Positions 52,046 to 61,192 of a stretch of 64,000 nt of DNA are shown piece by piece (positions within the stretch are counted from its first letter, which is position 1; each line of letters opens with the position of its first letter). This DNA is from Pseudonocardia benzenivorans CB1190 (lineage in GTDB: Bacteria > Actinomycetota > Actinomycetes > Mycobacteriales > Pseudonocardiaceae): the NCBI RefSeq assembly GCF_000196675.2, contig NC_015312.1:4216001-4280000 (forward strand), given 5' to 3'. The notes under the pieces were generated by a model. That model was not told the DNA's origin and did not search any database. It saw only the letters and a program-made list of their open reading frames with translations. The translations under genes were made by a program, and so were the position numbers.

Positions 52046-54901
52046 TCAGCTCAGCCGGCGGGGACCTCCCCCGTCGTCGCGGGTCGGCGGCGGGCCGAGC
52101 ACCATCCGCGCCCCCGTCACCACGGCCCCGTCGGGCGAGGCGACGACCGGGTCGAGGACGACCGACCGCACCTCCGGCAGCTGCTCGGCCAACGTTCCGA
52201 GGCGCAGCACCAGGTCTTCCAGTGCCCCCAGCTTCGCGGGCGGGTCCCCGCGGTACCCGGCGAGCAGCGGGGCGGCCCGCGGGGCCCGGATGAGGGCGGC
52301 GGCATCGGTCGTCGAGACCGGCAGGACCCGGAACGCGCGATCGCCGAGGAGCTCCGTCGCGAGCCCGGAGAGCCCGAACGACAACAGGGAGCCGAACGAC
52401 GGGTCGTCGACGATCTCGAGCACGCACGACATCCCGCGCGGTGCCATGACCTGCACGTACACCTCGTCCCCGCCGGTCTCGGCCGCGAGCGCCGCGTACC
52501 CGGCGGCGACGGCGTCGGCACCGGTGAGGTCGAGCCGGACACCGACGAGGTCGGAGCGGTGCCGCCAGCGCGGCGCGGTGGCCTTGAGCGCCACCGGGTA
52601 CCCCAGCTCGGCCGCGGCGGCGACGGCCTCCTCGGCCGACCCGACGAGCCGGAAGGGCGCCACCTCGATGCCGTAGCAGCCGAGGACGGCCGTCGTCTGG
52701 TCGTCGTCGAGCACGAGCGTGCGCGGCGCCGGGTCGTCCGGTGCCGGCTCGGCGAACAACCGCGCGACGAGGTCACGGGCCTCGTCGGTGCGGGTGCCCT
52801 CGGGAACGATGAACTCGCCGAGCGGAGTCGCCCGCCAGCGCGCGTACCGCACCACCCGGCTCAGCGCGGCCACCGCCCGCTCCGGGCTGGGGTAGCTGGG
52901 CACCGACCCGGGCCCGGGCCCCCGGCCGTCGGCCCGCGGCTCGGCCAGCTCGGCCGGGACGCCCTCGGCGGCAAGGAACGTCGTCACGACTGGCTTGCCC
53001 GAACCCGCGACCGCCTCGCGCAGCGCCCGCGCGTAGGGCGCGCCGTGGGTCGCGACCGGCGGGACGAACACCGCGACGAGCGCGTCGACGTCGTCGGCGG
53101 CGACGGCCTCGCGCACCGCCGCGGCGAACGTGGCCGGGCTCGCGGCCGCGCCCACGTCGACCGGGTCGCCGACCAGCTCGAGCTCCTCGTCGAGCAGGCC
53201 GTCGGCGACGAGGACCCCCAGCGCCGTCGAGTTCCCGACGACCGCGACCCGCGGGCCCGACGGCAAGGGCTGCAGGGCCAGCAGGAGCGCGGTGTCGAAC
53301 AGCTGCGCGACGGTGGCGACCCGGATGACGCCGGACTGCTCGAAGAGCGCCTGGACGCTGGAGTCGTCGATCGGGACGGCTCGCGAGGACCGGGCCGGCA
53401 GCGGCACCCGGCGCCCGCTCTTGACCGCGACCACGGGCGTGGTGCGGGCCAGCCGGCGGGCGAGCCTGCCGAACTTGCGCGGGTTGCCGAAGGTCTCCAG
53501 GTAGAGCAGCACGACATCGGTGTCGGGGTCGCTCTGCCAGTACTGCAGCAGGTCGTTGCCCGAGACGTCGGCCCGGTTGCCCGCGGAGACGAACGTCGAC
53601 AGGCCGAGGCCGCGCTCGGTCGCCGCCTGCAGCAGCGCGATCCCCAGCGCTCCGGACTGGGAGAAGAACCCGACCCTCCCGGCACCCGGCAGCGCGGGGG
53701 CGAGCGTCGCGTTGAGCCGCACCCCCGCCGCCGTGTTGGCCACCCCGAGCGCGTTGGGGCCCACGACCCGCATGCCGTGCGCCCGTGCCGCCTCCACCAT
53801 CCGCCGCTCGGCCACGAGACCGTGCGAACCGGCGTCCGCGAAGCCCGAGCTGACGACGATCAGCGCCTTGACCCCCTTGGCCAGACAGGAGTCCATGACC
53901 TCGTCGATCCCCGCGGCGGGCACGGCGACGACGGCGAGGTCGACGTCGTCGGGGATCTCGGTGACCGAGGCGTAGGCACGCACCCCGCGGACCGACCGGG
54001 CGTCGGGGTTCACCGGGTAGACGGGGCCGGTGAAGTTGCCGCGCAACAGGTTCAGCAGGACGGCGTGCCCGATCTTCGACGGGTCGGTCGACGCGCCGAT
54101 GACGGCGACCGAGCGCGGGTGCAGCAGGTTGTGCACGCTGCGCGCCTCGGCGGCCTGCTCGCGGGCGTCGCGCACCGCGAGGGAGCGCTCGGTCGGGTCG
54201 ATGTCGAACTCGAGGTGCAGGACGCCGCCGTCGTAGGCGCGGCTGACCTGGTAGCCCGCGTCGCGGAAGACCCGGACCATCGCGTGGTTCTCGACCAGCA
54301 CCTCCGCCTCGAAGCGGCGCAGCCCGTTCTCCCGCGCGGCGGCCGCGAGGTGCTCGAGCAGGATCGAGCCGATCCCGCGGCCCTGGTGGTCGTCACGGAC
54401 GACGAACGCGACCTCCGCCGAGCCGCCGTCCTCCGGTGTGGGTCCCAGTCCCTCGTAGCGGCCGACGGCGACGATCTCGTCGCCCAGCACGCACACGAAC
54501 GCGACCCGGCGCCGGTGGTCGAGGGTGGTGAACCGCTCGAGGTCGCGGTCGGGGATGCGCGGGTAGGGACCGAAGTAGCGCAGGTAGCGGGTGCGCTCGG
54601 AGAGGCGGCCGTGGAACGCACGCAGCGCGTCGGCGTCGCTCGGGTCGATCGGGCGCAGGTGCAGGATGCCGCCGTCCGAGGCGACGACGTCGGCCTCCCA
54701 CTGCCGCGGATAGCCGGGCGCGCGGGCGGCGGGGCGCGTGGCGCCGTCGGCGACCGGGCCCTCGGACGGGGGGCTGTCCGAGGCGCGAGGGCTCCCGGAC
54801 GGGGTGGAGCTCTCCGGCGCAGCAGGGCTCTCCGGCGCAGCAGGGCTCTCCGGCGCAGCAGGGCTCTCCGGCGCAGCGGCGGGCGTGGTCGGTTCAGTCA
54901 C
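52046..54901 (-). CDS. GNAT acetyltransferase fused to ADP-forming acyl-CoA synthetase
   Basis: 951 residues. After a repetitive PAAPES-rich leader (1-60) comes a GNAT domain (about 75-240; VRDDHQGRGIGSILLEHL is the acetyl-CoA site). It is followed by CoA-binding (HPRSVAVIGASTDPSKIGH), ligase-CoA (VGFFSQSGALGIALLQ, with VVGNSTALGVLVADGL) and ATP-grasp domains (PVALKATAPRWRHRSDLVGV). This matches the Pat-type protein lysine acetyltransferases, although the synthetase half is often inactive. GTG 54901 overlaps the acuC stop by eight bases. Acetylation of acyl-CoA synthetases is the likely role. Confidence 0.9.
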   Translation of the reverse strand: MTEPTTPAAAPESPAAPESPAAPESPAAPESSTPSGSPRASDSPPSEGPVADGATRPAARAPGYPRQWEADVVASDGGILHLRPIDPSDADALRAFHGRLSERTRYLRYFGPYPRIPDRDLERFTTLDHRRRVAFVCVLGDEIVAVGRYEGLGPTPEDGGSAEVAFVVRDDHQGRGIGSILLEHLAAAARENGLRRFEAEVLVENHAMVRVFRDAGYQVSRAYDGGVLHLEFDIDPTERSLAVRDAREQAAEARSVHNLLHPRSVAVIGASTDPSKIGHAVLLNLLRGNFTGPVYPVNPDARSVRGVRAYASVTEIPDDVDLAVVAVPAAGIDEVMDSCLAKGVKALIVVSSGFADAGSHGLVAERRMVEAARAHGMRVVGPNALGVANTAAGVRLNATLAPALPGAGRVGFFSQSGALGIALLQAATERGLGLSTFVSAGNRADVSGNDLLQYWQSDPDTDVVLLYLETFGNPRKFGRLARRLARTTPVVAVKSGRRVPLPARSSRAVPIDDSSVQALFEQSGVIRVATVAQLFDTALLLALQPLPSGPRVAVVGNSTALGVLVADGLLDEELELVGDPVDVGAAASPATFAAAVREAVAADDVDALVAVFVPPVATHGAPYARALREAVAGSGKPVVTTFLAAEGVPAELAEPRADGRGPGPGSVPSYPSPERAVAALSRVVRYARWRATPLGEFIVPEGTRTDEARDLVARLFAEPAPDDPAPRTLVLDDDQTTAVLGCYGIEVAPFRLVGSAEEAVAAAAELGYPVALKATAPRWRHRSDLVGVRLDLTGADAVAAGYAALAAETGGDEVYVQVMAPRGMSCVLEIVDDPSFGSLLSFGLSGLATELLGDRAFRVLPVSTTDAAALIRAPRAAPLLAGYRGDPPAKLGALEDLVLRLGTLAEQLPEVRSVVLDPVVASPDGAVVTGARMVLGPPPTRDDGGGPRRLS
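54808..54879. repeat. Four tandem 18-bp units encoding PAAPES repeats
   Basis: GGCTCTCCGGCGCAGCAG is repeated about four times in frame within the start of the acetyltransferase gene, giving (PAAPES)n in its leader. Confidence 0.8.
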
Positions 54902-56060
54902 GGGGGTCGTCCGGGTCGAGGCCGTGCAGGGGGAAGACGGCGCGGCGCACCTCGACGATCGTGGGGTCGACGGCGGCGAAGTCGCCGCCCCACGGCTCGA
55001 AGGAGGGATCGGCGTCGTCGGACATGTGCGTCGGCAGCGGTCGACCGGTCAGCGTCGTCGCGTGCGCGATCCACTCGGCCGGCAGCGGGCGTCGGGGGTC
55101 GACGTCGCGGTCGAGGACGGTGGCGAGCAGGTGCGTCCACGACCGGGGGACGACCCGGAACAGCGAGTACCCGCCGCCGCCGAGCACGAGCCATTTGCCG
55201 CCGGCCGTGGTCTCGGCCAGATCGCGCATCCGCCGGTAGATCGCGCGCTGCCCGTCGACGGAGAGCTCGAGGTTGGCCAGCGGGTCGTCGGAGTGGGTGT
55301 CGGCGCCGCACTCGCTGACCAGCACCTGGGGGCGGAAGTTCGCGAGCAGCGACGGCACGATCGCCTCGAACGCCCGCAACCAGCCGGCGTCGCCGGTGCC
55401 GGGGGCGAGCGGGACGTTGACCGCGTAGCCGGCCCCGTCACCGACCCCGTACTCGGTCGCCCAGCCGGTCCCCGGCCACAACGTCAGCGGATGTTGGTGC
55501 ATCGAGACGGTGAGTACCCGCGGGTCGTCGTAGAACGCCGCCTGGACCCCGTCCCCGTGGTGCACGTCGACGTCGACGTAGGCGATGCGCTCGTAGCCCT
55601 GGTCGAGCAGCCAGGCGATGGCAACGGCGCAGTCGTTGTAGACGCAGAACCCGGCCGCGCGGTCGCGCATCGCGTGGTGCAGCCCGCCCGCGATGTTCAC
55701 CGCACGATCGGCCCCCGCGGCGATCTGGCGGGCCGCCAGCAGCGAGCCCCCCGCGATCAGCGCGCTCGACTCGTGCATGCCGAAGAAGATCGGGTTGTCG
55801 GCGGTGCCCAGCCCGTGGCCGACGCCGAACGGCATCTCCGGCGCCGAGCGCACCGCGGTCAGGTACGACGGCGCGTGCACCCGCTCGAGCTCCTCGTCGG
55901 TCGCCGGGTCCGGCTCGAGGAGCTCGACGTCGTCGAGGACGCCGAGGCCGCGGGCCAGCCGCATCGTGAGGTCGAGCCGCACCGGGTTGAGCGGATGGTC
56001 GTCGGAGAGCTGGTAGTCGAGGAACCCCGGGGTCCAGACGACGGCGGTACTGGCGCTCAT
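54894..56060 (-). CDS. acuC: AcuC-type class I histone-deacetylase-fold protein deacetylase
   Basis: 388 residues, the family length. Zinc site and active site: [32 protein letters not shown] (Asp and His ligands), [32 protein letters not shown] and LVLGGGGYS. It is predicted to remove acetyl groups from lysines, in AcuC from acetyl-CoA synthetase. ATG 56060. The downstream overlapping gene encodes the matching acetyltransferase, so writer and eraser are in one unit. Confidence 0.95.
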   Translation of the reverse strand: MSASTAVVWTPGFLDYQLSDDHPLNPVRLDLTMRLARGLGVLDDVELLEPDPATDEELERVHAPSYLTAVRSAPEMPFGVGHGLGTADNPIFFGMHESSALIAGGSLLAARQIAAGADRAVNIAGGLHHAMRDRAAGFCVYNDCAVAIAWLLDQGYERIAYVDVDVHHGDGVQAAFYDDPRVLTVSMHQHPLTLWPGTGWATEYGVGDGAGYAVNVPLAPGTGDAGWLRAFEAIVPSLLANFRPQVLVSECGADTHSDDPLANLELSVDGQRAIYRRMRDLAETTAGGKWLVLGGGGYSLFRVVPRSWTHLLATVLDRDVDPRRPLPAEWIAHATTLTGRPLPTHMSDDADPSFEPWGGDFAAVDPTIVEVRRAVFPLHGLDPDDPRD

Positions 56061-56230
56061 GGGACCCGACCGTAAGGCAGGTGCCGTGCCTCGGCTCGCT
56101 CCGAGCGCCGGACGGCGGATCGCCGACCCGGACGGACGGCGGCGCGACCCGACGCAACGGTCGGGACGGGTCGGGGCCCCTGATGACGTTGCACGGATAC
56201 TATGGTCAGCGGACACGAAGGGGCCGGCCC

Positions 56231-56953
56231 GTGAACGAGCTGATCGACACCACCGAGATGTACCTCCGGACGATCTACGAACTCGAGGAGGAGGGCGTCG
56301 TTCCGCTGCGCGCGCGGATCGCCGAGCGCCTCGGGCAGAGCGGCCCCACCGTCAGCCAGACCGTGGCGCGCATGGAGCGCGACGGTCTGGTCGTCGTCGC
56401 GGGCGACCGCCACCTCGAGCTGACCGAGGACGGCAGGGCCCGGGCGATCGCCGTCATGCGCAAGCACCGGCTCGCCGAGCGCCTGCTCACCGACGTCATC
56501 GGTCTGGAGTGGGAGCTGGTGCACGCCGAGGCGTGCCGCTGGGAGCACGTCATGAGCGACGCCGTCGAGCGCAAGCTCGTCGCGTTGCTCGACAACCCCA
56601 CGATCTCGCCCTACGGGAACCCGATCCCGGGCCTGGGCGAGCTCTCGGACCCGCCGGACCTGACCGGCCCGTCGAACGCCGCCGCGCCGCCGCCTCTCGA
56701 GGTCGGCCTGCAGCGGCTCGACGAGTTCGCCCGCCGTGGCGGCGGCAAGGTCGAGGTGCGCCGGATCGCCGAGCACGTGCAGGTCGACGCCGACCTGATG
56801 GGCGAGCTGAAGCTCTCGGGGATCGTGCCCGGCCGCGAGGTCGAGGTGCGGTCGATCTCCCGCTTCGGCGACGCGGTGCCCGTCGTGGCCGACGACGACG
56901 AGTCGGCCGTCGCGCCGCTGATCGCCCACGCGGTGCTGGTCCGCGCCCGCTGA
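56231..56953 (+). CDS. ideR: IdeR/DtxR-family iron-dependent regulator
   Basis: 240 residues. The N-terminal winged helix has [14 protein letters not shown] and [19 protein letters not shown]. Metal ligands fall exactly at the DtxR numbers: M10, C102, E105 and H106 for site 1, and H79, E83 and H98 for site 2. The C-terminal SH3-like FeoA domain ([17 protein letters not shown] region, 185-240) is present. The start GTG 56231 gives the standard [12 protein letters not shown]; no strong ribosome site is seen. It controls iron uptake and storage genes. galE follows, as next to dtxR in other actinobacteria. Confidence 0.95.
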   Translation: MNELIDTTEMYLRTIYELEEEGVVPLRARIAERLGQSGPTVSQTVARMERDGLVVVAGDRHLELTEDGRARAIAVMRKHRLAERLLTDVIGLEWELVHAEACRWEHVMSDAVERKLVALLDNPTISPYGNPIPGLGELSDPPDLTGPSNAAAPPPLEVGLQRLDEFARRGGGKVEVRRIAEHVQVDADLMGELKLSGIVPGREVEVRSISRFGDAVPVVADDDESAVAPLIAHAVLVRAR

Positions 56954-57151
56954 GCGACAGCTCCACGCGGGCCGGCTCCTCGCGGGCCGGCGGGTCCGGA
57001 CCGGACCCACGGCCTGTTCAGCGCGGCGCGCGAACCCTCCGGGTCCCCCGCGGGGAACGCGCGCGGCGGGCGTGAGAACGTCTGGGCGCGCCGTCGCGGG
57101 CCGCCCGGCACGGACGGCGGCGCACTGGTGTCGCCGTTCGAGGAGGATCGT

Positions 57152-58111
57152 GTGAAGCTGCTCGTCACGGGTGGAGCCGGCTACGTGGGCAGCGTCTGCG
57201 CCGCCCATCTGCTGGAGGCCGGCAACGAGGTCGTGGTGCTCGACGACCTGTCGACCGGCCACCGTGACGCGGTGCCCGACGGCGCCCGGTTCGTCGAGGG
57301 CGACCTCGCCGAGGCCGCGGGCGACGTGCTGGCCGAGGGCTTCGACGGGGTCGTGCACTTCGCCGCCCGGTCGCTGGTCGGTGAGTCGGTGCAGCGCCCG
57401 GAGATCTACTGGGACGGCAACGTCGTGAAGTCGTTGCGGCTGCTCGAGGCGATCCGTACGCACGGCACGCCCCGGCTCGTGTTCTCCTCCACCGCCGCCA
57501 CCTACGGCGAGCCGGAACAGGTGCCGATCCGCGAGGACTCCCCCACCCGCCCGACCAACCCCTACGGCGCCAGCAAGCTCGCCATCGACCACATGATCAG
57601 CTCCTACGCGGCGGCGCACGGGCTGGCGGCGACGAGCCTGCGGTACTTCAACGTCGCGGGGGCCCACGGCCGTTACGGGGAGCGGCACACCGTCGAGACC
57701 CACCTGATCCCGATCGTCCTGCAGGTCGCGGCGGGGGCCCGGGAGTCGGTGCAGATGTTCGGCGACGACTGGGACACCCCCGACGGCACCTGCGTGCGCG
57801 ACTACATCCATGTCGACGACCTCGCCGACGCCCACCTGCGTGCGCTCGACCGCGCGGAGCCGGGCCAGCACGCGATCTACAACCTCGGTGTGGGCGAGGG
57901 CTTCTCGGTCCGCGAGGTCGTGGAGGCGTGCCGCACCGTGACGGGCCATCCGATCCCCGCGGTGGTGGCGCCACGGCGCGCGGGCGACCCCGCCGTGCTC
58001 ATCGCGTCGAGCGAGCGGGCCCGCGCGGAGTTGGGCTGGTCGCCGAGCCGGACGCTGCAGGACATGGTGGCCGACGCCTGGCGCTTCGCCCAGGGGCGCC
58101 TGCCCGCCTGA
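57152..58111 (+). CDS. galE: GalE, UDP-glucose 4-epimerase
   Basis: 319-residue extended SDR. NAD-binding GGAGYVGS, catalytic YxxxK in [23 protein letters not shown] with the Ser/Thr, and the sugar-binding end ([29 protein letters not shown]). Start GTG 57152 with AGGAGG seven bases before it. Supplies UDP-galactose for cell-envelope arabinogalactan in this group. Confidence 0.95.
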   Translation: MKLLVTGGAGYVGSVCAAHLLEAGNEVVVLDDLSTGHRDAVPDGARFVEGDLAEAAGDVLAEGFDGVVHFAARSLVGESVQRPEIYWDGNVVKSLRLLEAIRTHGTPRLVFSSTAATYGEPEQVPIREDSPTRPTNPYGASKLAIDHMISSYAAAHGLAATSLRYFNVAGAHGRYGERHTVETHLIPIVLQVAAGARESVQMFGDDWDTPDGTCVRDYIHVDDLADAHLRALDRAEPGQHAIYNLGVGEGFSVREVVEACRTVTGHPIPAVVAPRRAGDPAVLIASSERARAELGWSPSRTLQDMVADAWRFAQGRLPA

Positions 58112-58137
58112 GGATCCGGCGACCCACCGGGGCCGCG

Positions 58138-59163
58138 TCACCACGGTGCGTCGGCCAGCCAGGCACGCACCTGGTCGGGGCCGAAGCCGTCGGCGAGCGC
58201 GGCGTCGAGCGCTGCGCCGAGGTGATGGCCCGGCCACGCGTCCTGCGCCCGTTCGAGCGCGATCCGGGCCAGTGCGCCGTCGCCGCGGCCGAGCGCGGCG
58301 ACCGCGAGCAGCGCCGCGGGCTCGGCCGCTTCCGGCCCCGGCGTCTCGCGGGCCAGCGCCGCCCACAGCTGCTCGGCCGCCGCGGCCCGCTCGCCCACGC
58401 ACTCACGCAGCGCCCGGTCGCGTACCGCCGGGACCTGGAGCGCGACGGCCATGTCCAGCACCAACTCGTCGTCGACCTGGAGCCGGCCGTCGGCCGCCGC
58501 GACGAGTGCCGAGTCGAGCGTGCGCAGGCAGGCGGCGAGATCGCGGGCGCGGGCGCGTTCGTCGAGCTCACGGTCGAGCAGCAGCCCGCGCCGCCGCAGC
58601 CGGTCGACGTCGGTGGGGCCGACCGAGCGGCGCAGCTCCTCGCGCGAGGACCGGACGACGGTGCCCGCGGCCACCGCGCGGGCCGCGAGCGGCGTCGACG
58701 ACGGGTCGGGCACGGTCCCGGCGCACCCGCACGGCGGGAAGCATCCCCACCGCGCGCCGGCCGCCGTCGACTCCGCCCACACGCACGTGCCGGCCTCGAC
58801 ACCGGCCGCCGCCAGCGCGGCCAGCACCGCGTCGACGACATCGGCTCGGGCCGGACCACCCGGGTCGACGACCACGACAGCGCCACCGAGGGGCCCGGGC
58901 GGCGCAGCCTCCACCAGGTGCCCCGCGGCCACCGCGGCCACGTCGGAGACGGCGGTGGGGTCCGCACCGAGCGGCGGCAGGTCGGCGCGCAGGGTGAGCC
59001 CGACCGAACGCAGCCGTGGGCCGTGCACGGCGATCAGCACCAGCGACCGCTCCGGGTGGAACCCGAGCAGCACCGGGACCGCGGCGACGAGCTCACCCGG
59101 CCCCTGCAGGGACGTGACGGTGTCGTCGAGGGAGCGCGGGCGGGACGAGCCTGGCGAGGTCAT
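58138..59163 (-). CDS. DUF4192 family protein
   Basis: 341 residues. It starts MTSPGSS and has the family segments LVAAVPVLLGFHPERSLVLI and RLRSVGLTLRADLP. The C-terminal half is helical with VAALGRGDGALARIALERA and LADGFGPDQVRAWL. No function is known for DUF4192. ATG 59163. It converges with galE. Confidence 0.87.
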   Translation of the reverse strand: MTSPGSSRPRSLDDTVTSLQGPGELVAAVPVLLGFHPERSLVLIAVHGPRLRSVGLTLRADLPPLGADPTAVSDVAAVAAGHLVEAAPPGPLGGAVVVVDPGGPARADVVDAVLAALAAAGVEAGTCVWAESTAAGARWGCFPPCGCAGTVPDPSSTPLAARAVAAGTVVRSSREELRRSVGPTDVDRLRRRGLLLDRELDERARARDLAACLRTLDSALVAAADGRLQVDDELVLDMAVALQVPAVRDRALRECVGERAAAAEQLWAALARETPGPEAAEPAALLAVAALGRGDGALARIALERAQDAWPGHHLGAALDAALADGFGPDQVRAWLADAPW

Positions 59164-59891
59164 GGCGCCATCGTGCGGGCGACCGCCGACGTGCGCGCCC
59201 GCTCGGCAGGACGCCTGTGGACATCCTGCCGCCGCGGGCCGCTGCGAACGCGAATGTGGACAACCCGCGGATGCCGCGCGCGCGGTGCCGGATTCTGTCG
59301 GGGTCGCGTGCACTCGCCCGAGTGGTTGCGACGCGCCGCCCCCGCCGGGGTCGACCGGCTCCGTGCCGTCGCAGCCGACCGGCAGGGCCGGAGGCGTCGC
59401 GACGAGCGCCGGAACGGCCCGCAGGTAGTAGGCGCGCCAGGTTCGGCAGGCGTGGGAGGCGACAGCTCAGGCGGTGGTCGACGAGCCGACCGGCAGGGCC
59501 CCGGCACACGAGCCGCAACGGAACACCACCGCCGACACCCGGTCGACCGGGCGGACGCCGTCGGCACCCGGCGGACAGGGTCGCGTCCACCCCGGCCGAG
59601 CGGCCGCGACGCGCCGACGCCGCCCGGATGACCGGCCCTCGGGCTGTCACCGCTGACCGACAGGGGCGCGGCACACCCTCCGCCGATCGTCCGGCCGAAC
59701 GCCGTCGACGCCCGGACAGATCAGGGTCGCGGGCCACGTCGGACCCGGGTCGACCGCGTCGCGGCGCGGCGTCGGTACGACGGTCCACGAAACCACGGTC
59801 CACGAAACCACGGCCCACGAAACCACGGCCCACGAAACCACGGCCCGTCGTCACGACCACGTCGATCGCGAGACGGGGCCGGGGTCCGGGA
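59164..59891. other. 728-base region without a supported gene
   Basis: Lies upstream of the DUF4192 start and downstream of the M23 peptidase stop. Frames cross it on both strands, but they are Arg/Pro/Gly-rich and lack domain signals. It contains GACCGGCAGGGCC twice and four tandem 15-bp units at 59781-59840. A diverged or lost gene is possible. Confidence 0.5.
59781..59840. repeat. Four tandem 15-bp units
   Basis: CGGTCCACGAAACCA twice, then CGGCCCACGAAACCA twice, followed by a partial copy. It lies about 50 bases after the M23 gene. Confidence 0.85.
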
Positions 59892-60785
59892 TCAGGTGTA
59901 GCGGAAGCCGTGCGAGTCGAGCCAGGGCTTCGGGTTGATCTTCTGCCCACCGGGCGTGACGACCTCGATGTGCAGGTGCGGACCGGTCGACTGACCCCGG
60001 TTGCCCACCTCGGCGATCTGCTGACCTGCGCTGACGTGCTGGCCGACCGACACGAGCGAGCGGTTGATGTGGCCGTAGACCGTGATCGTGCCGTCGTCGT
60101 GGCGCACCCGGACCCACAGCCCGAACCCGCTGGCCGGACCGGAGCTGATGACGACCCCGTCGAGGGGCACCCGGATCGGGGTGCCGATCGGCGCGGCGAT
60201 GTCGAGACCGGCGTGCATCGCGCCGCCGCGGGCACCGAACCCGGAGCTGACCCGGCCGGTGACGATCTGCACCGCCCGCGTGGCCTCCGCCGCCTTCGCG
60301 GCGGCCTCGGCCTGTGCCGCCGCCGCGGCCCGCTGCGCCTGCTCCTGGGCCTGCTGAACGGCGCGCTGCTGGGCCTGCTGGGCGGCGTCGAGCTGCTGCT
60401 GGGTCGTCGCGACGAGGTCCGCACCGCGCGCGGCGACGAGCTGCAGCACGTCGGCCGTCGGCGCCGGGGCGGCGGGATCGGCGAGGGCGGCGACGTCGGT
60501 GACGGGGGCACCCGCGACGCCGCCGGCGGCCGCGGGGGCGGTGGGCGCCGCGTCGGACGACATCATCGCCGTGAGGCCGGGGACGTCGAGAGCGCCGACG
60601 TGGACGGCCTGGGCCGTCGCGGCGACTGCGCCACCGGCGACGACGACCGCGACGATGCGCGTGACGGGGGTACCGGGCAGGGAGGTGGCGCGATGGGCAC
60701 CGCCGGTTCCCGTGCCCGCCGCGAGGGCGGGCAACGGGAACCCGTGGTGCGCGCGACGGCCACTGGGGGAGCGATGCCGTGACAC
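59892..60785 (-). CDS. M23-family (LytM-type) cell-wall metallopeptidase
   Basis: 297 residues. An N-terminal membrane/signal segment (VTRIVAVVVAGGAVAATAQAV, about 41-62) is followed by a Gln/Ala-rich coiled coil (TTQQQLDAAQQAQQRAVQQA ...) and the LytM domain from about 185. Zinc ligands are in GAMHAGLDIAAP and the HxH pair in GPHLHIEVV; VYGHINRSL holds a further His. The active site is complete, so it is a likely peptidoglycan endopeptidase. GTG 60785 has AAGGAAAG upstream. Confidence 0.92.
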   Translation of the reverse strand: MSRHRSPSGRRAHHGFPLPALAAGTGTGGAHRATSLPGTPVTRIVAVVVAGGAVAATAQAVHVGALDVPGLTAMMSSDAAPTAPAAAGGVAGAPVTDVAALADPAAPAPTADVLQLVAARGADLVATTQQQLDAAQQAQQRAVQQAQEQAQRAAAAAQAEAAAKAAEATRAVQIVTGRVSSGFGARGGAMHAGLDIAAPIGTPIRVPLDGVVISSGPASGFGLWVRVRHDDGTITVYGHINRSLVSVGQHVSAGQQIAEVGNRGQSTGPHLHIEVVTPGGQKINPKPWLDSHGFRYT

Positions 60786-61192
60786 GACTTTCCTTCCGGA
60801 TCCGGCGCGGCCGGACGTCCCGTGGGGGCGGGTGGATCGATCGGGGACTCGATCCGTGTCCGTTCCGTGACCGCGCCGTTATGCGATCCGAGGGAGACGC
60901 TAGCCCCGCCGAACCCGACGAGTTGCCGATCCGGGACGTTGCTGAGACAACTGGATCGAGTGACGCGGTGAGCGGCTTGCACGGCGTGTCGTCGCGACAC
61001 GCCGTGCGGCCTCACCCGCCGTTCGCCGCTCCCGGCGCACCGCCGCGGCGAATCACACCCACGCAGCGTGACGAGTCACCGACCCTCGGCGACCGCGCCG
61101 CGGCGGTGGTCACACCGCTCGACCGGTCGTCGGACGAGGACCGGTCAGGGCGCTGACCTGCGACTGATCAGGAACGAGCGCGGCGCGGCCCG
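60786..61192. other. Leader region upstream of the M23 gene
   Basis: 407 bases without a supported gene. GGATCGA (60834-60840) and TCGATCC (60849-60855) form a 7-bp hairpin about 50 bases before the M23 start. I looked for the c-di-AMP riboswitch that precedes many actinobacterial cell-wall hydrolase genes and did not find its conserved segments. Confidence 0.4.

Noticed and set aside
59093-60511. Long reading frame antisense to and overlapping the M23 gene
   Set aside because: Composition is Arg/Pro-rich without domains, and it overlaps a clear metallopeptidase in another frame.
60786-61192. c-di-AMP riboswitch upstream of the M23 peptidase gene
   Set aside because: The conserved segments expected for that riboswitch were not found; only a short hairpin is visible.
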